Numbered from the stretch's first letter, positions 52,053 to 60,656 are shown. The stretch: DNA of 64,000 bases from Autumnicola tepida (GCF_031846485.1 NZ_JAVRHQ010000014.1:1-64000); one strand, 5' to 3'. Translations and numbers: made by a program. Notes: generated from the sequence alone by a model not told the origin.

Positions 52053-53975
52053 ATGAAAAAATTGCTGTTTATCCTGCTGCTTGGAGTCTCTACAGGATTT
52101 CTCCAGGCGCAAGTATGTTTACCAAAGCTTATAAATAACGGGATGGTGCTTCAGCGGGATGCTGAGGTAAAAATATGGGGCTGGGCTTCCGCTGGAGAGG
52201 CAGTAAGTGTTTCTTTTCTGGATAAGCTGTATGAAACAAAAGCCGGCAAAAATGGCAAATGGGACATCAGCCTGGCCAATTTAAAAGCAGGCGGCCCATA
52301 TAAAATGAACATAACCGGCAAAAACAATATTCGTCTTGAAGAAGTTTATGTGGGGGATGTCTGGCTTGCTTCCGGGCAATCTAATATGGAGCTGCCCATG
52401 TACCGCGTGGAGCCTTTGTATGAAGAGGAAGTGGCAACTGCCTCTAATCCACACATTCGGTTTTTTCAGGTTCCACAAACCTATAATTTCAATGAACCAA
52501 AACAAGATCTGGAAGGAGGGAAATGGTTGCCGGTAACGCCGGAGAATATTAGGCAATTCTCTGCGGTCGCTTACTTTTTTGCCAAAAACCTTAATGAGCG
52601 CTATAAGGTTCCTGTGGGAATAATAAATTCCAGTTTGGGCGGTTCACCTGCGGAAGCGTGGATAAGCGAAGAATCACTGAAAAAATTTCCACATTATTTA
52701 GAGGAGGCAGCCCGCTATAAAAGTGCTGAATTCAGGGATAGTATTGAGAAAAGCGATTCAGAAAGAATAGGCGACTGGTACAAAAAATCCACTAAGGAAG
52801 ATATTGGGATAAAAGAAAATTGGAAAGGAGAAGACACTAAAGTTTCAGATTGGGGCAAAATGCAAATTCCCGGTTATTGGGCAGATAACGAGTTGGGGTT
52901 GAAAAACGGAGTAGTTTGGTTCAGGAGGAAATTTGAAATTCCCGAGAAGCTTACTAATCAGTCCCCAAAATTGTTGTTGGGGAGAATAGTAGATGCCGAT
53001 TCTGTTTTTGTTAATGGAGAGTTTGTCGGAAATACAACTTACCAGTATCCTCCAAGGCGTTATAATATTCCTGCTGATGTTTTGAACCCCGGAGAAAATA
53101 CTATTAGTATTCGTGTTATAAATGAGGGAGGCCGTGGTGGTTTTGTTGAAGATAAACCATATAAACTGGTTTTTCAGGATTCTGAGATAGATCTGGCTGG
53201 AGAATGGAATTATAAATTAGGTGTGGAAATGCCTCCTTTAAAAGGGCAAACTTTCATCCGTTGGAAACCGGTCGGGCTATATAATGCTATGATCAACCCC
53301 CTTACAAACTACTCTTTAAAGGGAGTAATCTGGTACCAGGGCGAATCCAATACGGATACTGCGGCAGAATATGAAGAATTGTTTTCCACCCTTATCCGGG
53401 ACTGGAGAAAAAAATGGAAACAGGAAAATTTACCTTTTCTTTTTGTACAGCTCGCCAATTTTATGGAATCTAAAGAGAAACCTGGAGATAGTAACTGGGC
53501 AAGGTTAAGGGATGCCCAGCTAAAGACTTTGTCCTTACCAGAAACAGGAATGGCGGTTACCATAGATGTTGGGGAATGGAATGATATACATCCCTTAAAT
53601 AAAAAAACAGTTGGAGACAGGTTAGCCCAGGCTGCACGAAAGATAGCGTATGATGAAGAAGTTGTAGCCGGCGGCCCCGTTTATAATTCTTATACCCGCA
53701 AGGGGAATTCAATAGTAATAGATTTTAAGAATGTTGGAAAAGGCCTGATGATTAAAAATGGTTCAAAGCTAAAGCAATTTGCCATTGCCGGGAAAGACCA
53801 TAAATTCGTATGGGCAAATGCTAAAATTCAGGGCGATAAAATCATTGTCTCCAGCCCGGAAGTTGAAAATCCGGTGGCGGTAAGATATGCCTGGGCAGAT
53901 AATCCTGAAGGGGCAAATCTTTACAACAAAGCTGGATTTCCAGCGTCGCCTTTCAGGACTGATAGCTTGGAATAA
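52053..53975 (+). CDS. Sialate-O-acetylesterase-family esterase (probable acetyl-xylan/acetyl-sugar esterase)
   Basis: 640 aa with a signal peptide ending LQAQ (residue 20). SGNH-type catalytic residues: Ser110 in ASGQSNMEL and Asp511/His513 in NDIHPLNK. Also GIINSSLGGSPAEAWIS and GVIWYQGESNT. Between these, residues ~255-390 form a GH2-like jelly-roll insertion (WFRRKFEIPEKL, DSVFVNGEFVG, PGENTISIRV). The family includes enzymes removing acetyl groups from xylan and from sialic acid. Here only the xylan context points to acetyl-xylan. Followed by a bidirectional terminator. Confidence 0.88.
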   Translation: MKKLLFILLLGVSTGFLQAQVCLPKLINNGMVLQRDAEVKIWGWASAGEAVSVSFLDKLYETKAGKNGKWDISLANLKAGGPYKMNITGKNNIRLEEVYVGDVWLASGQSNMELPMYRVEPLYEEEVATASNPHIRFFQVPQTYNFNEPKQDLEGGKWLPVTPENIRQFSAVAYFFAKNLNERYKVPVGIINSSLGGSPAEAWISEESLKKFPHYLEEAARYKSAEFRDSIEKSDSERIGDWYKKSTKEDIGIKENWKGEDTKVSDWGKMQIPGYWADNELGLKNGVVWFRRKFEIPEKLTNQSPKLLLGRIVDADSVFVNGEFVGNTTYQYPPRRYNIPADVLNPGENTISIRVINEGGRGGFVEDKPYKLVFQDSEIDLAGEWNYKLGVEMPPLKGQTFIRWKPVGLYNAMINPLTNYSLKGVIWYQGESNTDTAAEYEELFSTLIRDWRKKWKQENLPFLFVQLANFMESKEKPGDSNWARLRDAQLKTLSLPETGMAVTIDVGEWNDIHPLNKKTVGDRLAQAARKIAYDEEVVAGGPVYNSYTRKGNSIVIDFKNVGKGLMIKNGSKLKQFAIAGKDHKFVWANAKIQGDKIIVSSPEVENPVAVRYAWADNPEGANLYNKAGFPASPFRTDSLE

Positions 53976-53993
53976 CCATTTTTAAAGAACCAT

Positions 53994-54030
53994 AAAAAAC
54001 AGGATTAGAGCTTCTCTGATCCTGTTTTTT
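53994..54030. terminator. Bidirectional terminator between convergent esterase and GH43 genes
   Basis: AAAAAACAGGAT / ATCCTGTTTTTT forms a 12-bp perfect stem with a 13-base loop. The T-run inside each arm serves both the plus-strand esterase (stop 53975) and the minus-strand GH43 (stop 54115). Confidence 0.8.
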
Positions 54031-54114
54031 ATTTTGAAGGAAATATTAGCAGAATTTTATCTGTTTCTTCAGCCTTTATAGCATTCTCAGAAACAGGTTA
54101 AAAGTCTGAAACTC

Positions 54115-55788
54115 TTAGTCCATTTCATTGTAGATCTCATCATTTCCGGTATATTCAAACCAGTTAAAGCTGGCAGAATTATCGCTTTTTTCTCCATTAG
54201 AGGTGGTATACATTGCCAGGGTAACTCCCACAAAACCCCCTGCAGTTTTAGTGCTTAGGTACTTTGCGTCAATATCCTTTTTAAGGATTTTCCATTCATC
54301 GGGAGCGCTGGCATAATAGAAGTTATACTTGTCTTTGTTGAATTCAATCTTTAGAAGAAGGGGAGACACGGTATTGGCAATTTCTGTCTTTGCAAGAACC
54401 TTATTTCCATCTTCAGTACCTTGTAATAATTCTACTACTGATTTTCCGTTTTCCATTGATTTATTCAGGTAGTAGTAATGTGATTCATTTTGAAACGCCA
54501 CAATACCCGCACTTTCATTTTTGGACACCGGTTTAAAATCAAGGGAGATACTTGCCTCGCCCGTTAAATGCTGTTGACGGTGGCCTATAAAAGTAGGGTT
54601 TGAAGTGCCTTCTATAGTTTCCGGCCTGGTTTTCAGTTTAAGCGCTCCATTGTTAAAACTATACCATCTGTTTTTTGGTGTTCGTAAAAACAACCAGCTT
54701 AACCCAAGGCTGTCTTTATCGAATTCTTTGCGGAAGCTGAAATTTCCATTTAAAGGAAAATTATTTTTATTGAGGTGGGTGCCTTCCGGTAAAGGATACT
54801 GATATTTGATATTCTCTCCTCCTAAATCAAAAACCGGCCACTCATTTACCCACTTTACAGGAGCCATAAAGGTTTCCCTTCCGGTATTGTAATAATCATC
54901 TTCATAAGGCCTTACCGCCAGAAACACTCCGTACCAGTCTCCGTTTTGAGTTTGAACCAGATCTGCATGTCCTGCAGAAGTGATAGGTTTTTCCCTGTTT
55001 GGATCCAGGTGTCTTTGGGTGAGAATTGGATTTTCTTTGTAGGGAATAAGGTCACTGTCAATGTCTTTGGTGCGGTAGATCATTTCTGAATGGTTTACGG
55101 CAGTGCCTCCTTCCGCAGTCATAAGATAATAGTAACCATTTTCTTTATAAATTCTTGGCCCTTCAGCCCATACCGGTTTTTTTGAAATATCCACTCCTCC
55201 ATTAACAAGAATCCTGTTCCCGCTGGTTACCTGTAGTTTTTCCTTGTCAAACTCCACCATTCTTATAGTTCTGTGGCCGCTGTACTGCGGTTCGTTGTTT
55301 GGTGCATCGCTGTTATAAACCAGGTAGGTTTGATTTTCGTCAAAAAACAGGCCGGGATCTATACCTTTAACCTCAGGTAAATACACAGGATCGGACCATG
55401 GTCCGGCGGGATCTTTGGCGGTGACCACAAAATTCCCTTTTCCGTCCACCACCGTGCAGGTTACATAAAACGTACCATTATCATAGCTTATGTCGGGAGC
55501 AAAAATAGCCCTTGAAACGCCAAAACCTTCTAGGTCAAGTTGCTCGGGACGGGAAATGACGTTTCCAATTGGTTCCCAGTTAACCAGATCTGTACTGTGA
55601 AAAACAGGAATTCCTGGAAAAAACGCGAATGTGGAATGCACCATATAATAATTGCCATTACCATCATCTGTAATTGCAGGATCGGGATACCAGCCGGCGA
55701 GAATGGGATTTTGGAAATATTCCTGAGCTTGCGAAATACTACTGAGGCTGCAACACAGGATAAATAGAGTGAGAGCGATTTTTTTCAT
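54115..55788 (-). CDS. GH43 beta-xylosidase/arabinofuranosidase with C-terminal beta-sandwich
   Basis: 557 aa. Signal peptide ending SQAQ (residue 22). GH43 propeller: base Asp36 (GWYPDPA), Asp144 (KGIDPGLF), acid Glu209 (VWAEGPRIY), plus HADLVQTQNGDWYGVFLAVRP. From about residue 340 a lectin-like sandwich follows (FSFRKEFDKDSLGLSWLFLR, ASISLDFKPV), as in XynB-type enzymes, where a loop of this domain completes the active site. No lipobox, so periplasmic. Single-gene unit with the LacI-type operator 35 bases upstream. Confidence 0.92.
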   Translation of the reverse strand: MKKIALTLFILCCSLSSISQAQEYFQNPILAGWYPDPAITDDGNGNYYMVHSTFAFFPGIPVFHSTDLVNWEPIGNVISRPEQLDLEGFGVSRAIFAPDISYDNGTFYVTCTVVDGKGNFVVTAKDPAGPWSDPVYLPEVKGIDPGLFFDENQTYLVYNSDAPNNEPQYSGHRTIRMVEFDKEKLQVTSGNRILVNGGVDISKKPVWAEGPRIYKENGYYYLMTAEGGTAVNHSEMIYRTKDIDSDLIPYKENPILTQRHLDPNREKPITSAGHADLVQTQNGDWYGVFLAVRPYEDDYYNTGRETFMAPVKWVNEWPVFDLGGENIKYQYPLPEGTHLNKNNFPLNGNFSFRKEFDKDSLGLSWLFLRTPKNRWYSFNNGALKLKTRPETIEGTSNPTFIGHRQQHLTGEASISLDFKPVSKNESAGIVAFQNESHYYYLNKSMENGKSVVELLQGTEDGNKVLAKTEIANTVSPLLLKIEFNKDKYNFYYASAPDEWKILKKDIDAKYLSTKTAGGFVGVTLAMYTTSNGEKSDNSASFNWFEYTGNDEIYNEMD

Positions 55789-55822
55789 TATTGTTTAAGA
55801 GAATTTAAGCTATGGAAATTAT

Positions 55823-55838
55823 AAGCAATCGGTTGCGT
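55823..55838. promoter_or_regulatory. LacI-family operator upstream of the GH43 gene
   Basis: AAGCAATCGGTTGCGT matches the shared operator at 15 of 16 positions. It lies 35 bases before the minus-strand GH43 start. The minus-strand TTG of the site followed by TAAATTCT 18 bases on could be the promoter. Confidence 0.7.
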
Positions 55839-55940
55839 TAGCAAGTTACAAATTTCAGATGGAAAAAATTCAATGCTGAATATTTACCTTTTTGTTACGC
55901 TATTGTATTGGATTTTACTGTAATCTTGTCTTTTACCGAA

Positions 55941-55948
55941 TATATTTG
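55941..55948 (+). promoter_or_regulatory. -7 element upstream of the PID-CTERM-type gene
   Basis: TATATTTG, an exact TAnnTTTG, about 150 bases before the small-protein gene. Apart from this and the operator at 55823, the 309-base spacer 55789-56097 shows no other feature. Confidence 0.4.
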
Positions 55949-56097
55949 AATTCCAAGGTGGTATTCTTTAGTTTTGGAGCAGAACGTGTGAGGAAATTAT
56001 CTCAAACACTATTTAATTGAATATTAGATTTTAAAGTACATTTATCCGGTAAAACCAAAGACTAATTTTATTCGTTAATATAGTACCGGGTTTCAGG

Positions 56098-56367
56098 ATG
56101 CCAAATATGGAATATTTCAGAAAGCATAAAAGACTTGCCTCAAGTGGGATTCTATTGCTATTGCTGTTCCTTGGTTTAAATGGCTATGCTCAATGTAATC
56201 CGGGTTACCGCGCTTGTGGTCCGGGTGGTCAATGTGTTCCATCCAGGGAATGTCGCCCGGGTGTGCCCCCTCCTCCGGGACTTCCTATAGATTTTGGCAT
56301 TTCAGCACTTATTGCTTCAGGGCTTGCTCTTGGAGCGTATCACCTGAGAAAAAAAAGAGAGGATTAG
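56098..56367 (+). CDS. Small exported protein with PID-CTERM-type sorting tail
   Basis: 89 aa. An N-terminal signal (hydrophobic ~14-28, ending GYAQ) is followed by a short Cys/Gly/Pro-rich mature part with four cysteines (CNPGYRACGPGGQCVPSREC). The tail is PPPPGLPIDFGISALIASG, continuing into a hydrophobic helix and a basic end LRKKRED. This PID motif plus helix plus basic tail is the architecture of PID-CTERM sorting signals found on small Flavobacteriia proteins. Function unknown. Start could also be the ATG at 56107. It ends overlapping the convergent ribE stop, with no sorting enzyme nearby. Confidence 0.75.
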   Translation: MPNMEYFRKHKRLASSGILLLLLFLGLNGYAQCNPGYRACGPGGQCVPSRECRPGVPPPPGLPIDFGISALIASGLALGAYHLRKKRED

Positions 56368-56951
56368 CGCAATTCAGAAATTCGCTTTACATATTTTCCT
56401 ATTACGTCAAATTCAAGATTCACCACATCTCCATTTTTTAAGGATTTAAAAGTGGTATGCTCGTGAGTATATGGAATTATAGATACGCTAAACCTGTTTT
56501 TTTCTGAATTCACGACTGTGAGACTTACGCCGTTTATCGTAACAGAACCTTTCTCAATCGTTACATTTTGCAATTTTGGATCATATTCAAAAGTGAAATT
56601 CCAGCTGCCGCCGGCTTCTTCCACAGCAGTGCAAACCGCCGTCTGGTCTACATGCCCCTGAACAATGTGTCCGTCAAGCCGGTCGCCCAGTTTCATCCCG
56701 CGTTCTAAATTAATGGCATTTCCTTCTTTAAGGTCCTTTAGGTTAGTTTTATCCAGGGTCTCCTTGATTGCAGTTACGGTATAACTTTCTTCGTCCAGAG
56801 ACACCACTGTAAGACAAACGCCATTGTGCGCCACACTCTGGTCTATTTTAAGTTCAGGAGTCAGCTTGGCTTTTACCCTGATGTGTAGGTTGTTATTTTC
56901 CTTCGTTAATTCAACTACTTCAGCTACTTCTTCTATAATCCCTGTAAACAT
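56364..56951 (-). CDS. ribE: Riboflavin synthase alpha chain
   Basis: 195 aa. Two tandem lumazine-binding barrels: MFTGIIEEVAEVVEL at the start with SVAHNGVCLTV, and the second GHIVQGHVDQTAVC with GSVTINGVSLTVV. It condenses two 6,7-dimethyl-8-ribityllumazine molecules to riboflavin. Divergent from pdxA over 61 bases. It marks the change from the xylan locus to housekeeping genes. Confidence 0.96.
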   Translation of the reverse strand: MFTGIIEEVAEVVELTKENNNLHIRVKAKLTPELKIDQSVAHNGVCLTVVSLDEESYTVTAIKETLDKTNLKDLKEGNAINLERGMKLGDRLDGHIVQGHVDQTAVCTAVEEAGGSWNFTFEYDPKLQNVTIEKGSVTINGVSLTVVNSEKNRFSVSIIPYTHEHTTFKSLKNGDVVNLEFDVIGKYVKRISELR

Positions 56952-56968
56952 GGAAGATATAATATTAG

Positions 56969-56976
56969 TACATTTG
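56969..56976 (+). promoter_or_regulatory. -7 promoter element for pdxA
   Basis: TACATTTG, an exact TAnnTTTG, in the 61-base spacer between divergent ribE and pdxA. The leader would be about 30 bases. The -33 element would fall inside ribE and is not clear. Confidence 0.5.
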
Positions 56977-57012
56977 TGTTGTAAAAATAGAAATAAAATA
57001 GCGGGAAGTTTT

Positions 57013-58059
57013 ATGAAACATGCTCAAAAGATAAAATTAGGAATTAGTATTGGAGACCTGAACGGGATTGGCAGCGAGATTGTTCTTAAAACCTTTGACG
57101 ATTCCCGAATGCTCGATTTTTGCACTCCGGTAATTTTTGCTTCAGCAAAGATTATTACATTTTTAAAAAAGCATTATAAGCTATCGCTTAATTTTCAGGG
57201 AGTGGAGGAAGCTTCTAAAGCCATAGACGGGAAGATAAATGTGGTAAATGTATGGAAGGAGAATGTAAATATCAATTTTGGCGAGGAAGATCCAAATGTT
57301 GGAAATTATGCCTTTCTTTCTCTGGAAGCCGCCACAACCGCTTTAAAAAACGATGATATTGATGTACTTGTTACCGCGCCTATCAATAAAAGCAGTATCC
57401 AGAGTGATAAATTTAATTTTCCCGGCCATACCGATTATCTTGCCAGGGAATTGCAAGGTGAAAGCCTTATGTTTATGATTACCGATACGCTTAAAATAGG
57501 TTTGCTTACAGACCATGTGGCGCTTAAGGATATTGCCAGTGTGATTACTCCGGAATTAATAGAAAAGAAAATTGAAATTATTCATGAAACGCTGAAGCAG
57601 GATTTTAGGGTTGAAAAGCCAAAAATCGCGGTTTTAGGGATAAATCCTCACAGTGGCGATAATGGAGTAATAGGCAAAGAAGATGAAGAAATCCTAAAGC
57701 CAACCTTACATAAAATCAGGGAAAAGGGAAAATTGGTTTATGGCCCTTACTCGGCTGATAGTTTTTTCGGTTCAAAAAATAATAAGAATTTTGATGCCGT
57801 AGTGGCATCTTATCATGACCAGGGGCTCATTCCTTTTAAAACGCTCTCTTTTGGAAATGGAGTGAATTTTACGGCCGGGCTGAGCAAGGTTCGTACTTCG
57901 CCAGATCATGGTACGGCTTTCGAGATTGCCGGGACAAATTCAGCAAACATCAATTCATTTAAAGAAGCGGTTTTTAAAGCACTTGAAATATATAAATGCC
58001 GGAAGGAGTATAAGAAACTCACCAAAAATCCGTTAAAGAAACAGGGTAAAAAGATATAA
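57013..58059 (+). CDS. pdxA: 4-hydroxythreonine-4-phosphate dehydrogenase PdxA
   Basis: 348 aa from ATG at 57013. The frame is open back to 56824, but that part is antisense to ribE and non-homologous. PdxA oxidizes 4-phosphohydroxy-threonine in pyridoxal phosphate synthesis. Motifs: GISIGDLNGIGSEI, TAPINKSS, FPGHTDYLARE (metal His), GINPHSGDNG, YHDQGLIPFK and RTSPDHGTAFEIAG. Full length. Confidence 0.96.
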   Translation: MKHAQKIKLGISIGDLNGIGSEIVLKTFDDSRMLDFCTPVIFASAKIITFLKKHYKLSLNFQGVEEASKAIDGKINVVNVWKENVNINFGEEDPNVGNYAFLSLEAATTALKNDDIDVLVTAPINKSSIQSDKFNFPGHTDYLARELQGESLMFMITDTLKIGLLTDHVALKDIASVITPELIEKKIEIIHETLKQDFRVEKPKIAVLGINPHSGDNGVIGKEDEEILKPTLHKIREKGKLVYGPYSADSFFGSKNNKNFDAVVASYHDQGLIPFKTLSFGNGVNFTAGLSKVRTSPDHGTAFEIAGTNSANINSFKEAVFKALEIYKCRKEYKKLTKNPLKKQGKKI

Positions 58060-58103
58060 ACAAAAAATTGTTTATAAACCCGTAGTTAATTAATTATAAT
58101 TTT

Positions 58104-58111
58104 TATCTTTG
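58104..58111 (+). promoter_or_regulatory. -7 promoter element of the yceD-rpmF operon
   Basis: TATCTTTG followed by CAGCCGC is an exact TAnnTTTG element 46 bases before the DUF177 start. The sequence TTTATCTTTGCAGCC is typical of strong Flavobacteriia promoters. Confidence 0.55.
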
Positions 58112-58156
58112 CAGCCGCCTAAGCCTAAGGGCCTGGCGCTCGAAAATGGAGATGAG

Positions 58157-58690
58157 ATGAGGAATTTAGCAGAGTTTACAATTCCATTCGTGGGATTAAA
58201 GCTGGGAAAACACCATTTTGAGTACGATATTGATAATGAGTTCTTTGATCATTTTGAGTACGACGACTTCAACAGTGCCGATGTAAAAATCGACTTGCTG
58301 TTTGAGAAGAAAACAACCATGATGGAGCTTACATTTCAGGCTTCAGGAACGGTAAATGTGAATTGCGACATTACCAATGAACCTTACGACCAGCCTATAG
58401 ACAGCAGTCTTTTCCTGGTGATTAAGTTTGGGGATGAATTTAATGATGACGATGAGGATTTACTTATAATCCCGCATGGGGAGTTTGAAGTGAACGTACA
58501 GCAATATATATATGAACTTATAGTGTTGTCTTTACCCCTAAAAAGGGTTCACCCCGGGGTGGAAGACGGAACTTTAAAGTCAGACGTACTTGACAAGCTG
58601 GAAGAACTTAGCATCGATAAGAAAGAAAAGAAAAAAGAAGGGGATACAGATCCCCGATGGGATAAACTAAAGAATTTACTAAACGATTAA
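58157..58690 (+). CDS. YceD/DUF177-family protein
   Basis: 177 aa starting MRNLAEFTIPFVGLKLGKHH at the ATG at 58157. An upstream TTG in frame at 58109 lies inside the promoter and is rejected. It has a beta-rich core with NCDITNEPYDQPI (the four-Cys form is reduced here to one Cys) and an acidic middle (FNDDDEDLL), with a Lys-rich tail ending DPRWDKLKNLL. The family is linked to 23S rRNA and is nearly always encoded before rpmF, as here (13 bases upstream). Confidence 0.88.
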   Translation: MRNLAEFTIPFVGLKLGKHHFEYDIDNEFFDHFEYDDFNSADVKIDLLFEKKTTMMELTFQASGTVNVNCDITNEPYDQPIDSSLFLVIKFGDEFNDDDEDLLIIPHGEFEVNVQQYIYELIVLSLPLKRVHPGVEDGTLKSDVLDKLEELSIDKKEKKKEGDTDPRWDKLKNLLND

Positions 58691-58703
58691 ATAATAGCAA
58701 GCC

Positions 58704-58901
58704 ATGGCACATCCAAAGAGAAAAATCTCGAAAACCAGAAGAGATAAAAGAAGGACACATTATAAGGCCTCGGTACCGAAAATAGCTACCGATCCTACAA
58801 CAGGCGAAGCGCATTTGTACCATAGAGCACACTGGCATGAAGGTAAACTATATTACCGCGGTCAGGTATTAATAGACAATACAGAAGAAGTAGAGGCTTA
58901 A
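58704..58901 (+). CDS. rpmF: 50S ribosomal protein L32
   Basis: 65 aa, MAHPKRKISKTRRDKRRTHY and then HLYHRAHWHEGKLYYRGQVL. L32 of the Cys-less type: zinc-ligand positions are not cysteines, as in many Bacteroidota. Typical yceD-rpmF-fabH order. A hairpin terminator follows 29 bases after the stop. Confidence 0.97.
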   Translation: MAHPKRKISKTRRDKRRTHYKASVPKIATDPTTGEAHLYHRAHWHEGKLYYRGQVLIDNTEEVEA

Positions 58902-58930
58902 TGTTATTAGAGCTTCAATAAAATTACAGA

Positions 58931-58958
58931 AACTCTCACCTAGTGGGAGTTTTTTGTT
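58931..58958 (+). terminator. Terminator after rpmF
   Basis: AACTCTCAC / GTGGGAGTT stem (one G-T pair) with a 3-base loop, running into six T. It separates yceD-rpmF from fabH-accB-accC, although some read-through is likely in this conserved cluster. Confidence 0.7.
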
Positions 58959-59078
58959 TTTAGTTGAATAAGTCCTAAAAAGACCTTAATTTGCACCGCG
59001 TTTCGAAGAAATTTTAGTAAATTTCTATTTGCCGTACTGTGCACAAATGCGAGGTGCCGGTGTTTAAAATTCAAATTT

Positions 59079-60074
59079 ATGAATAAAATCACAGCAGCAG
59101 TAACAGCTGTGGGTGCATACGTTCCCGAGGATGTTTTGACCAATAAGATGTTGGAAGAAATGGTAGATACCAACGATGAGTGGATAACTTCCAGAACCGG
59201 GATTAAAGAGCGTAGAATATTAAAAGATCCTAACAAAGGCACTTCCTTTCTGGCCATAGAAGCGGCCAAAGATCTTATCGAGAAAAAAAATCTGGATCCA
59301 AAGGAAATCGATCTTATCATAATGGCAACTGCCACGCCAGATCTTCCCGTTGCATCAACAGGAGTACACGTGGCTACCCAAATTGGCGCAGTGAATGCCT
59401 TTTCTTACGATTTGCAGGCTGCCTGTTCCAGCTTTTTATATGGGATGTCTACCGCCGCGGCCTATATAGAATCAGGTCGTTACAAAAAGGTGCTTGTAAT
59501 AGGCGCCGATAAAATGTCTTCTATAATAGACTACAAAGACAGGACAACCTGTATTATTTTTGGAGATGGTGCGGGAGCTGCCCTTTTTGAGCCGAATGAA
59601 GAGGGGCTTGGCCTTCAGGATGAAATTTTGCGTTGCGATTCTATAGGGAGGGATTCCCTTAGGATTGAAGCAGGAGGTTCCCTTATGCCGGCAACGGCAG
59701 AGACGGTGGCCAATAAGTTGCATTATGTAAGGCAGGATGGAAAAACGGTTTTTAAATTTGCCGTTTCCAACATGTCTGGCGTAAGTGAGGAAATTATGCA
59801 GCGTAACGACCTTACCAATAGCGATGTGAACTGGCTTATTGCGCACCAGGCAAATAAAAGGATAGTGGGGGCAACCGCCAGCAGGATGAATCTTGAAGAT
59901 GAGAAGGTGCTTATGAATATTGAGCGGTATGGCAATACCACCTCTGCAACCTTGCCCTTGTTGTTAAGTGATTTCGAGAAAAGTTTCAAAAAAGGTGATA
60001 ACCTTATTTTTGCCTCTTTTGGAGGTGGCTTCACCTGGGGTGCTGCCTACCTTAAATGGGCGTATAATTCTTAA
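59079..60074 (+). CDS. fabH: Beta-ketoacyl-ACP synthase III FabH
   Basis: 331 aa. Catalytic triad Cys116 (LQAACSSFLYG), His256 (WLIAHQANKRI) and Asn286 (ERYGNTTSATLPL). Also DEWITSRTGIKERR near the start and the end FASFGGGFTWGAAYLKW. It starts fatty-acid synthesis by condensing acetyl- or branched acyl-CoA with malonyl-ACP. Followed by accB 21 bases later. Confidence 0.97.
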   Translation: MNKITAAVTAVGAYVPEDVLTNKMLEEMVDTNDEWITSRTGIKERRILKDPNKGTSFLAIEAAKDLIEKKNLDPKEIDLIIMATATPDLPVASTGVHVATQIGAVNAFSYDLQAACSSFLYGMSTAAAYIESGRYKKVLVIGADKMSSIIDYKDRTTCIIFGDGAGAALFEPNEEGLGLQDEILRCDSIGRDSLRIEAGGSLMPATAETVANKLHYVRQDGKTVFKFAVSNMSGVSEEIMQRNDLTNSDVNWLIAHQANKRIVGATASRMNLEDEKVLMNIERYGNTTSATLPLLLSDFEKSFKKGDNLIFASFGGGFTWGAAYLKWAYNS

Positions 60075-60095
60075 AAAAACCAACACTTTAATATC

Positions 60096-60596
60096 ATGGA
60101 TTTAAAAGAAATTCAGAATCTGATAAAGTTTGTAGCCAAATCTGGTGCCAGTGAGGTGAAACTGGAAACGGGAGATGTGAAGATAACCATCAAAACCGGC
60201 TCAGATGAAAAGGAAACAATAGTACAACAAGTGCCTGTGCAGCAGCAAATGCCTACGCCACAGCCTCAGGCCCCGGCCCCGGCACCAGCCCCTGCTCCTG
60301 AACAAAGTTCGGGTGCTGCAGGAAAGGATGCCTCTGCGGCTGAAGAGAACTCCAGGCATATTACTGTTAAATCTCCTATAATTGGTACCTTCTACAGGAA
60401 GCCGTCGCCAGATAAGCCATCCTTTGTTGAGGTGGGAGACAGTATTAAGGAAGGAGATGTGCTTTGCGTGATTGAGGCCATGAAGCTTTTCAACGAGATT
60501 GAAAGCGAAGTTTCCGGTAAAATTGTGAAAGTACTGGTAGACGATTCTTCTCCGGTAGAATTCGATCAGCCATTATTTGTAGTAGACCCGTCATAA
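60096..60596 (+). CDS. accB: Biotin carboxyl carrier protein of acetyl-CoA carboxylase
   Basis: 166 aa. N-terminal helix MDLKEIQNLIKFVAKSG, an Ala/Pro-rich flexible linker (~50-85), then the biotinyl domain with GTFYRKPSPDKPSFVEVGD and the biotin attachment Lys130 in EAMKLFNEIE. Carries CO2 from AccC to the carboxyltransferase. Upstream of accC by 60 bases. Confidence 0.97.
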   Translation: MDLKEIQNLIKFVAKSGASEVKLETGDVKITIKTGSDEKETIVQQVPVQQQMPTPQPQAPAPAPAPAPEQSSGAAGKDASAAEENSRHITVKSPIIGTFYRKPSPDKPSFVEVGDSIKEGDVLCVIEAMKLFNEIESEVSGKIVKVLVDDSSPVEFDQPLFVVDPS

Positions 60597-60656
60597 ATTA
60601 CTGCCCATTTATCTGAAGGATAGTTTTTATCCTCTTCAGAAAAAAATACAATAGGT

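Noticed and set aside
56824..57012. Upstream extension of pdxA
   Set aside because: The extension is antisense to ribE and unlike PdxA; ATG at 57013 gives the normal N-terminus GISIGDLNGIG.
58109..58156. TTG start for the DUF177 gene
   Set aside because: The TTG is part of the TATCTTTG promoter element, so it cannot be in the transcript; ATG at 58157 fits the family.
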